Shown here: in pieces, positions 16,756-22,624 of the stretch | Numbering within the stretch: position 1 is the stretch's first letter | Layout of the letters: each line of letters opens with the position of its first letter | Source of the DNA: JAQBGV01 sp032128395 | Lineage (GTDB): Bacteria > Planctomycetota > UBA8108 > UBA1146 | Direction: 5' to 3' | DNA: 24,049 nucleotides | Assembly (NCBI GenBank): GCA_032128395.1 | Contig: JAQBGV010000195.1 | Location: forward strand, 1 to 24,049 | Translations under genes and position numbers: made by a program | Notes under the pieces: generated by a model | Databases searched by the model: none | What the model was told of the DNA's origin: nothing | The model's input: only the letters and a program-made list of their open reading frames with translations

Positions 16756-17579
16756 ACTCACCGCGCGAGACGATCCCCGATGGCGCGCGCCTCGCCGAAG
16801 CGACCCGCACCCACCTCGTCGGTTGGAGGATTCCCGACGGGATCCCGATCTCTCCCGGTACCGCGATCGTGCCGCTTCGTCCCGATCCAGACATGGTGCG
16901 CACCGCGTCGCGGGCGCTCCACACCCTGCTCGTACGCAGCTGCCCGGACACGGTGATCCTGCTCGGCATGCGACCGGACGGAGGCACACGACCGGCGCTG
17001 ATCGCCTCGGGACGGATCCCCTCGCCCCGTGGCACGGTCGGGATCGACGTCGCGCGCGCCGCGAGGATCGCGAAACTCTTCGGAGGCAGCCTCGAAGTCT
17101 TCACCGGCGAGCGCCTCTCCTCGCTCGCCCCGGGAACCGGCATCGAGACGATCCCCATGTTGCTCGAAGTCCTCGCCCCGGGATGCCGGGTGATCCCACT
17201 CCTGCTCGTCGAGGGGTCCGAACCGACCCCGCGCGACGTCGGACGCGGCCTCGCCGAGCTGTTCGCCAACGAGAGCGTCGTCGTCGCGGGCACGACCGAA
17301 CTCTCCCGCGCCGTCCCCTCGTCGGTCGAGCACACCCCTCTCCGGGAACGACTGCGGGTGCGCGATGCAGAGTTGATCCGTCCGATCCTCGAGCTCGACC
17401 TCGACGAAGCGGTCCGGATCGCGCGACAGGGAGGAGCGAGCGCTCCGGCGATCCTCGAGGCCACCCTCGCCCACGCGCGCGCCTGCGGAGCGGACCGTGG
17501 GCACCTCCTCGAGTACACTCGGAGCGGTGGCGAAGGACCCGAGGCGGAGTGGACCGGACGCGCAGGGATCATCTTCTGA
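16752..17579 (+). CDS. Memo-like protein (AmmeMemoRadiSam B family) lacking its histidines
   Basis: A 275-residue cytoplasmic protein whose overall order of strands and motifs follows the Memo/AmmeMemoRadiSam protein B family: TVILLGMRPDGG (~71), a 'TPLG.V.VD'-like step (SPRGTVGIDV), an 'E-L-P-L' helix (IETIPMLLEVL), IPLLLVEG, then a 'SSDLSH'-like strand (VVAGTTELSRAV, ~177) and a C-terminal YTRSG. All histidine positions normally used for metal binding appear replaced (HAGY becomes RPDPD, SHHG becomes RPDGG, EHS becomes GTG, SHY becomes SRAV). It is therefore probably not a metal enzyme. Start and stop-start overlap (ATGA) show translational coupling to mqnC. The assignment rests on motif order alone. 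Confidence 0.65.
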   Translation: MNSPRETIPDGARLAEATRTHLVGWRIPDGIPISPGTAIVPLRPDPDMVRTASRALHTLLVRSCPDTVILLGMRPDGGTRPALIASGRIPSPRGTVGIDVARAARIAKLFGGSLEVFTGERLSSLAPGTGIETIPMLLEVLAPGCRVIPLLLVEGSEPTPRDVGRGLAELFANESVVVAGTTELSRAVPSSVEHTPLRERLRVRDAELIRPILELDLDEAVRIARQGGASAPAILEATLAHARACGADRGHLLEYTRSGGEGPEAEWTGRAGIIF

Positions 17580-17621
17580 GACCCGGTAGTCGCCCGAAAG
17601 GGCACTGTTCGGAGAGCACCG

Positions 17622-18173
17622 ATGTCGATCGCGACCGGAACTGGCGACCGAGGGGACTCGGGACTCTTCGGTGGAGGACGCGTCCCCAAGGATGACACTC
17701 GACTCGAGGCCTACGGCACCCTCGACGAACTGAACGCCGCGATCAGCGGCGCGATCGCGCGCGGGGTCCCCGAACCGGTCTCCGGCCAGCTCGAACGGAT
17801 CAGCCACTGGCTCTTCGACCTCGGCTCCGACCTCGCGTCACCGGGAGCGACCGGAGGGGACGACGAGAAGACGGGGCGCCTCGGCGAGACACCGATCACC
17901 GCCCTCACGAACTGGATCCACGAGCACGAGGCGGAGCTCCCGCCGCTGCGCGCGTTCATCCTGCCCGGAGGGACCGACGCCGCCGCCGCTCTCCATCTCG
18001 CCCGAACGATCTGTCGCCGCGCGGAACGTCGAGTGGTGACACTTCTTCGCGCGACCGGCGAGGGGAAGACCGGCATGGTCTTCCTCAATCGACTGGGGGA
18101 CCTACTCTTCCTCCATGCACGGGTCGCGAACCGCGCGGCGGGCCGCGGAGATGTCGAGTGGCGGAGCGAGTAG
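17622..18173 (+). CDS. Cob(I)alamin adenosyltransferase, PduO type
   Basis: Transfers the adenosyl group of ATP to cob(I)alamin or cobyrinic acid diamide, forming the adenosylcobalamin cofactor. The 183-residue helical-bundle protein has the N-terminal ATP loop TGTGDRGDSGLFGGGRVPKD (residues ~5-24), AYGTLDELNA (~30), FILPGGTDAAAALHLAR (~114) with RRAERRV, and NRLGDLLFLHARVANR near the C-terminus. These are the classical PduO/MMAB motifs. The ATG at 17622 follows GGAGAG, 42 bp after the Memo-like gene, so co-transcription is likely. Its product is the cofactor required by NrdJ in the same window. It ends 31 bp before the convergent methyltransferase gene. Confidence 0.95.
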   Translation: MSIATGTGDRGDSGLFGGGRVPKDDTRLEAYGTLDELNAAISGAIARGVPEPVSGQLERISHWLFDLGSDLASPGATGGDDEKTGRLGETPITALTNWIHEHEAELPPLRAFILPGGTDAAAALHLARTICRRAERRVVTLLRATGEGKTGMVFLNRLGDLLFLHARVANRAAGRGDVEWRSE

Positions 18174-18204
18174 ATCGGGACCATCGGTCTCGAGGGAAAC
18201 TGAC

Positions 18205-18969
18205 CTACCTCGACTCAGGCTTCCTCGCCAGCGTCACATTCGTCACCATCGGGACCGTGAATTCTTTTCCCCCGTGGGTCTCCTTCACCAGCCGCCGAAC
18301 TTCTCCCTCGAAGCGGCCGAGGTCCGCCGGAGTGAGCACCGTGCGCACGTATGAGAGCGTGCGGGAGAACCCGAGGAACTCGCTGGCGGCCACCGTCCAG
18401 GGGCATTCGAACTGGTGGGACTCGACCGAGGCGAAGACACCGCCTTCCCGCAGGCGCGCCTCGACGTCGAAGGTGCGGTAGTCGCGTCGATGAGCGGGGT
18501 TGTAGCGCGCGATCAACTGCTCGAACTGCTCCATCCAGGGGACCCCGTCCACCACCCGGTCGTTCCAGAGGGCCGCGAAGACCGCCCCGGGGCGGAGGAT
18601 GCGGGCGATCTCCAGGTTCGCGGCGGGGATCTCGAACCAGTGATAGGCCTGCGCAGCGACGACGGCGTGCTGGCTCTCCGGCCCTAGACCCGTGTGCTCG
18701 GCGGGTGCCTCGACCACCGCGATCGCGCCCCCTTTTCGCGCCCCCTGGGCACGAGCGACCGCAGCCATCGCCGGGTCCGGCTCGACCGCGGTGACGCGGA
18801 GACCACGGGCAGCGAGGGCGAGTGCAGCTCGGCCCGTCCCGGCTCCGAGGTCGGCGACCCGGTTGCCCTCGTCGAGTCCGAGCAGATCCCACGCTTCCTC
18901 CGGATACCCCGGACGGAAGCGGTCGTAGTCCTCCGAGAACGCGCCGAACAGCCCCGCGCGAGTTTCCAT
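18205..18969 (-). CDS. Class I SAM-dependent methyltransferase
   Basis: A 254-residue Rossmann methyltransferase of unknown substrate. It opens with FGAFSEDYDRFRPGYPEEAW, the usual cap of UbiE/SmtA-like enzymes. Motif I is VADLGAGTGRAALALA (SAM binding) and the acidic end of strand 2 is TAVEPDPAM. Further motifs are AQAYHWF, ILRPGAVFAALWND and a C-terminal methyltransferase sheet. I favour the ATG at 18967-18969, preceded by GAGGGAG. A GTG at 19005 would overlap the CYTH stop (GTGA), but its added codons are unlike the rest of the gene. It follows the CYTH gene by 32 bp and probably shares its transcript. Confidence 0.87.
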   Translation of the reverse strand: METRAGLFGAFSEDYDRFRPGYPEEAWDLLGLDEGNRVADLGAGTGRAALALAARGLRVTAVEPDPAMAAVARAQGARKGGAIAVVEAPAEHTGLGPESQHAVVAAQAYHWFEIPAANLEIARILRPGAVFAALWNDRVVDGVPWMEQFEQLIARYNPAHRRDYRTFDVEARLREGGVFASVESHQFECPWTVAASEFLGFSRTLSYVRTVLTPADLGRFEGEVRRLVKETHGGKEFTVPMVTNVTLARKPESR

Positions 18970-19001
18970 CCACTCCCTCGTTTCAACTTCAGAGTCGAAG
19001 T

Positions 19002-19604
19002 TCACCCGCCCGACCGCGCGAGCCGCTCCGCCTTCGACATGGTGGAGGGTCGCCACACGATCTTCTGTTCCTCGAGGAACGCGGTCAGCCGCCGACGCGC
19101 AGACTCGAGGTCCTCGGTCTCGCACTCGACTTCGTGGAGCACGGTGCCGTCGGGGTAGACCGCCCGATCGAGTTCCACGACCAGATCTCCACCCCAGTGG
19201 TGGACGCTGCGACGGTTCTCGAGGCTCCCCCACCGGCGGAGCGCTCGAAGGTCTCCGAAGCGGGACGCGAGCGTCGCGATGATCTCCCCGCCGAGGTCAC
19301 TCACGATCGACTCCCCCATCGCCACCGCACGTGCGGCAACGGGATCGATCGTCTCCTCGGTCTCCGCGACATCGAAGAGCCCAGCACCCTCACGACGAGC
19401 CCCCTCCTTGATGGTGAGCCACGCCCGATCCGCCTCGATCCGAAGTCGGAGCATCACCCCCGCTGACCGGAAGGCGCCACCGGGCAGGTCGAAGTAGTGG
19501 TTGTGCTGTTGCTTCTCTGCGCTCGGCGCGGGAAGTGCGGCGAAGAGGCGCGAGTGGTCCTCCGCGCTCCCGAGTTCGAGCTTGACCTCACGCTCCCTCA
19601 TCAT
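19002..19604 (-). CDS. CYTH-domain triphosphatase-like protein
   Basis: Member of the CYTH (CyaB/thiamine-triphosphatase) superfamily, whose members hydrolyse inorganic triphosphate, thiamine triphosphate or make cAMP. The 200-residue protein starts with the hallmark ExExK (EREVK, residues ~4-8). It then shows HYFDLPG (~36), LRLRIE and LTIKEG strands of the tunnel, VELDRAVYPDGTVLHEVECE (~142), and a final MSKAERL basic motif. Inorganic triphosphatase is the commonest role but the substrate cannot be told from sequence. Two adjacent ATG codons (19604 and 19601) are possible. The repeat-family copy at 19627-19648 sits just upstream, between it and the NYN gene. Confidence 0.88.
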   Translation of the reverse strand: MMREREVKLELGSAEDHSRLFAALPAPSAEKQQHNHYFDLPGGAFRSAGVMLRLRIEADRAWLTIKEGARREGAGLFDVAETEETIDPVAARAVAMGESIVSDLGGEIIATLASRFGDLRALRRWGSLENRRSVHHWGGDLVVELDRAVYPDGTVLHEVECETEDLESARRRLTAFLEEQKIVWRPSTMSKAERLARSGG

Positions 19605-19626
19605 GCTCCGTCCCGACCGTCGATCT

Positions 19627-19648
19627 GCACCCGTCTGCTGCGTTGCGG
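19627..19648. repeat. Short repeat-family copy upstream of the CYTH gene
   Basis: Contains CCCGTCTGCTGCGTTGCGG. The 13-nt core TGCTGCGTTGCGG is identical in the hairpin at 6748-6796, and GCACCCGTCT is shared with 20214-20223. It lies in the 81-bp gap between the NYN and CYTH genes. Confidence 0.6.
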
Positions 19649-19685
19649 AGCACTTCGCGGGCTCGTGGGCGGGGCAACTCGCGGT

Positions 19686-20189
19686 TCACTGGTCCCCATC
19701 ACGCGGTTCCTCTCCGAATTCCTCTAGCCAGCGATCGACCTCGCGGCCTCGCGGGGCGTCGGGCTTCTCGGCGGCAGCCTCGTCATCGCTGCTCGCGAGC
19801 TCTGAACCAGGTCCCGTCGGACGCCACAGGACGCGACGGAATTCCTCGACGCTGACCCACTCCACTGCGAAGCCGGCCAGTCGACCGCCGATCGTATGGC
19901 GATCCGAAGTCACGACGCGAATCTGCTCGCCGCCGCGGGCCTCCCGCGCGAGCCTGAGAATCTCGTCGTCCGCGGTCTTGCCCGCTCGAGCGACCGCGAT
20001 CGAGACGCCGCTCCGCCGCCCCCCCGGACCCCCGTCGTAGACGACGTGGAAACGATCGCTCCCCCCTCGCCGACGACCGAGCTCCGCCTCGAGGAAGCGA
20101 CGTGCTCCCTCGAACCCGCTCTGCTCGAGGATCGAGCGCAGGCGTGGATCTCGGTGGATCAGATTGTTCCCATCAATAATCCAAATCAT
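19686..20189 (-). CDS. NYN/PIN-like RNase, YacP family
   Basis: Likely a ribosome-associated or RNA-processing endonuclease related to YacP/Rae1, acting in the cytoplasm. The 167-residue product begins MIWIIDGNNLIH, with catalytic-type Asp6. It continues with FHVVYDGG (~48), AGKTADDEILRLA (Asp74/75) and RVVTSDRHTI (Asp96), the acidic cluster of NYN domains. Residues ~126-167 are an acidic, Pro/Glu/Asp-rich tail absent from short family members. The ATG at 20187-20189 starts the first strand directly, so the start is secure. It is the first gene of a three-gene minus-strand run with the CYTH and methyltransferase genes; no functional link between the three is evident. Confidence 0.87.
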   Translation of the reverse strand: MIWIIDGNNLIHRDPRLRSILEQSGFEGARRFLEAELGRRRGGSDRFHVVYDGGPGGRRSGVSIAVARAGKTADDEILRLAREARGGEQIRVVTSDRHTIGGRLAGFAVEWVSVEEFRRVLWRPTGPGSELASSDDEAAAEKPDAPRGREVDRWLEEFGEEPRDGDQ

Positions 20190-20484
20190 CTGCTCCGGCC
20201 CGGCCGCCTATGCGCACCCGTCTTCTGCGGCAGGGGACCGGGGCCGGTCCTCAGGCGGCCGAAGGGATCGCCTGCCGTCCGCCTCGACCCGCTCCTTGCA
20301 CCGGGCACGCTACCACGGCCTCTGCGAGATTCTTCCCGATGGGATACCCGCACTTCCTGTTCGCATCGAGCAATCCAGGTAGGACTGGCGAAAGTCGCCA
20401 AGGGGCAGAATGATAACTCCCGGCGGCCGAGTTCGGGCTCCGTCGGATTCGGCCGGATCTGGGGCGTGGGGGGGAGGAGGCGTC
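20190..20484. other. Divergent intergenic region with two hairpins and a repeat-family copy
   Basis: CGGCCGCCT (20201-20209) pairs exactly with AGGCGGCCG (20253-20261). Between them lie a repeat-family copy, GCACCCGTCTTCTGCGGCAG (20214-20233), and an inner inverted repeat GGACCGG / CCGGTCC (20235-20250). Further on, TGGCGA-AAG-TCGCCA (20386-20400) is a second small hairpin. The region separates the NYN gene from the small plus-strand gene and must hold promoters for both. No clear -35/-10 pair was picked. Confidence 0.55.
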
Positions 20485-20784
20485 ATGGCGCGCGATGACT
20501 CGGTCTTCACGATCACCTGCGAGTGCTGTAGTGCGAAGATCCACGTCGACCCGGTGACCCGCAGCGTCTTCTTCACCGAACATCCCAACCACAAGCCGAG
20601 GAGCCTCGAGGAGGTCCTGCACGACGTCAATTCGGTCGGAGAGCGGGCCGCGAAGAAGTTCCAGAAAGGCCTCGAGGACGAAGAGACCAAGGAAGCCCGC
20701 CTCGACGAGCTCTTCAAGAAAGCGAAGAAAAAGGCGGAGGAGAACCCGGATGAGAAGCCACCGTCCATCTGGGACTACCGCTAG
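20485..20784 (+). CDS. Small conserved-looking CxCC protein
   Basis: A 99-residue soluble protein of unknown function. Residues ~10-25 contain CECCSAKIHVDPVT, resembling one half of a zinc ribbon; no second cysteine pair follows, so metal binding would need a dimer or another ligand. His residues in FTEHPNHKP may complete it. Residues ~45-90 form a long, highly charged Lys/Glu helix, possibly coiled coil, and the tail is PPSIWDYR. The ATG at 20485 is preceded by GGGGAGGAGG, a near-perfect ribosome-binding site, which decides against a start 75 bp upstream. It is flanked by divergent and convergent genes and is thus monocistronic. Confidence 0.75.
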   Translation: MARDDSVFTITCECCSAKIHVDPVTRSVFFTEHPNHKPRSLEEVLHDVNSVGERAAKKFQKGLEDEETKEARLDELFKKAKKKAEENPDEKPPSIWDYR

Positions 20785-20818
20785 CCACGGACGACCGCCG
20801 ATACGCGCCCGCCACATC

Positions 20819-20846
20819 GCACGCGCCTTCTGACATAGGAAACTAG
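20819..20846. repeat. Repeat-family copy at the 3' end of folE
   Basis: Bases 20827-20846, CTTCTGACATAGGAAACTAG, match the reverse complement of 21431-21450 at 18 of 20 positions, so folE is bracketed by an inverted repeat. Bases 20819-20839 also align with the copy at 3900-3921 (GCACGCGCC then TCTGA). The last four bases overlap the folE stop codon. Confidence 0.65.
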
Positions 20847-21418
20847 TCCAGGTCTGACTTGTGCCTGATCAGGCCCATCACTTCGGTCCGCGTCGCGACC
20901 GAGTTTCGGATCACTCCTCGCATCGCCGAGGTCACCACGCTCGAGCCTGGCTTCTTCACCCCGCGCATCGTCATGCAAGTGTGGGTCGCCTCCAAGACCA
21001 CCGCGACGCCGCGGGGCTGCAACGTTCCCGAGACCAGGTCTGCGATCTGGTTCGTCAGGCGCTCCTGGACCTGGGGGCGGCGCGCGAAGTGCTCCACCGC
21101 TCGGGCGAGCTTCGAGATTCCGACGATCTTGTTCTTCGGGAGATAGGCGACGTGGGCCTTTCCGAAGAACGGGAGCAGGTGGTGTTCGCACATCGAATAG
21201 AAGGGGATGTCCTTCACCAGGACGATCTCGTCGTAGTCCTCGGTGAAGACGGTGGAGAGCACTCCATCGGGATCCGTCCCCAGCCCAGCGAAGACCTCGG
21301 CGTACATCCGTGCGACTCGCGCCGGCGTGTCCCGCAGCCCCTCACGGTCGGGGTCTTCCCCCACCGCTTCCAGGATCATCTTCGCCGCGAGTTCGATCTT
21401 CGCCAGATCCACCGTCAT
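20843..21418 (-). CDS. folE: GTP cyclohydrolase I
   Basis: Converts GTP to 7,8-dihydroneopterin triphosphate, the first step of folate (and some pterin/queuosine) synthesis. The 191-residue protein has REGLRDTPARVARMY (~25), the zinc site FYSMCEHHLLPFFG (Cys77, His79/80) completed by Cys148 in ATHTCMTMRG, and VGISKLARAVEHFARRPQVQ with the GTP-binding RP-Q-ER-T segment. The C-terminus SAMRG..RNS...R.E is typical. It is the zinc-dependent FolE (type IA). The ATG at 21416-21418 is preceded by AGGGCGGCAAGG. A 47-bp repeat shared with the PabA/TrpG-like gene starts 13 bases upstream. Confidence 0.97.
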   Translation of the reverse strand: MTVDLAKIELAAKMILEAVGEDPDREGLRDTPARVARMYAEVFAGLGTDPDGVLSTVFTEDYDEIVLVKDIPFYSMCEHHLLPFFGKAHVAYLPKNKIVGISKLARAVEHFARRPQVQERLTNQIADLVSGTLQPRGVAVVLEATHTCMTMRGVKKPGSSVVTSAMRGVIRNSVATRTEVMGLIRHKSDLD

Positions 21419-21430
21419 CCTTGCCGCCCT

Positions 21431-21477
21431 CTAGTTTCCTGAGTCAGAAGTTCGTCCACCGATGGACGGGCCCTCGA
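21431..21477 (-). repeat. 47-bp dispersed repeat, copy B (upstream of folE)
   Basis: Matches 3760-3806 at 42 of 47 positions, and the 17 bases GATGGACGGGCCCTCGA are identical in both. In gene direction CGTCCA-TCGG-TGGACG forms a perfect 6-bp-stem hairpin; in copy A this stem has one mismatch and one wobble. It lies between the TatD gene and folE, just before the folE ribosome-binding site. Confidence 0.8.
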
Positions 21478-21527
21478 ACGGCGCGACCCGCACGACGACG
21501 CCTCGAACGAGGTTTCCCGACTGCCTC

Positions 21528-22346
21528 CTAGGTTGCGTGACGCTTCGGCTCGAACGACTGGACTCGGCCCGACAGCGAGTAGAACCCGATCGGGTTCTTC
21601 CAGACGAGCTGCTCGATCGTCTCCTCGTCGAACCCTTCTCGGCGCATCCGCCACACCGTCCTCGGGACGCTCAGCGGGTCAGCGGGTCCCCAGTCGCAAC
21701 TCGAGTTCACCATCATCCGCTCGACGCCGTACTTCTCCATGATCGCGGTCGCACGCTCGGGGGAGAGTTTGGTCACCGGATAGACGGTGTGGCCGCACCA
21801 GAACCCGCCGTCGCGCGAAGCTTCGATCGTCTCTTCGGTGTTGTGGTCCATCAGGATTCGGGCCGGGTCGAGTTTCATGTCTTCGATCACCCGGATCGTC
21901 CGAAGCGTCCCCTCGAGCTTATTGCGATGCGGAGTGTGGATCATCACCGGCAGCCCCGCTTCGAACGCCATCTCCAATTGCTTGCGGAGGATCTCCTCCT
22001 CGGCATCGGTGATCAGGTCGAACCCGAGCTCTCCGACTGCAACCACTGTCGGTCGGTCGAACCACTCCGGCATCCGGCCGAGGACCTCCCTCGCGAGGTC
22101 GACGTCGTTCGCCTCGCGCGGATTGACCCCGATCGTCGAGTGGTGACGAATTCCGTACTGAGCCGCCCGCTCGATCTCGAAATTCGTGATGTGGTCGAAG
22201 TAGTCGTAGAAGGTGCCCGCGTACTTTCGCGGCTCGCCGAGCCAGAAGGAGGGCTCGGTGATCGCGACGATCCCGGCGATCGCCATCTTCTCGTAGTCAT
22301 CGGTGATCCGGGAGATCATGTGGCAATGGGGGTCGAAGATGCGCAC
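21528..22346 (-). CDS. TatD-family metal-dependent hydrolase
   Basis: A 272-residue amidohydrolase-fold protein, probably a metal-dependent hydrolase; it resembles the EboC-like branch of TatD proteins more than the DNase branch. It has DPHCHM (His7/His9 metal ligands), VGELGFDL (Glu106), MIHTPHR (His137/140), LMDHNTEE (His168) and NSSCDWG (Asp218), the full metal-binding set. The substrate is unknown. The GTG at 22344-22346 is fixed by AAAGGAG seven bases upstream and by the immediate RIFDPHCH strand; the long in-frame extension to 22700 is Arg/Ser-rich and rejected. folE follows after 109 bp, separated by the 47-bp repeat, so the two may or may not be co-transcribed. Confidence 0.9.
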   Translation of the reverse strand: MRIFDPHCHMISRITDDYEKMAIAGIVAITEPSFWLGEPRKYAGTFYDYFDHITNFEIERAAQYGIRHHSTIGVNPREANDVDLAREVLGRMPEWFDRPTVVAVGELGFDLITDAEEEILRKQLEMAFEAGLPVMIHTPHRNKLEGTLRTIRVIEDMKLDPARILMDHNTEETIEASRDGGFWCGHTVYPVTKLSPERATAIMEKYGVERMMVNSSCDWGPADPLSVPRTVWRMRREGFDEETIEQLVWKNPIGFYSLSGRVQSFEPKRHAT

Positions 22347-22468
22347 CGGGTGACTCCTTTGCGAGGGAGAAGGCGAGTTTCCGAGTGAGCAGGCGAGCGC
22401 CTCATCCGCCGAGAATAGCAAACAGGTCCCCCCACCGACAGGGAAGCCGAGGCGCTCGCTCGGTTTAC

Positions 22469-22490
22469 GCTGTAAGCGAGCTCTTACAGC
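22469..22490. promoter_or_regulatory. Perfect 8-bp-arm palindrome between divergent genes
   Basis: GCTGTAAG (22469-22476) and CTTACAGC (22483-22490) are exact reverse complements around a 6-nt loop. It is less GC-rich than its surroundings and sits between the divergent TatD and HEAT-like genes (gap 22347-22624), the usual place for an operator. A hairpin at RNA level is also possible. Confidence 0.5.
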
Positions 22491-22624
22491 GCTGCTGATA
22501 GGCTCGAGCCGGGGGCACCCGAAGAACGCTCGGCAGACTCGGGTTCCGAGACCGAGGGATCGGTGGCACGGGATCTGCGCTAGGCTGGGACGAGTCTCCC
22601 GATCCCAAGCGGAAAGGACGTCCG

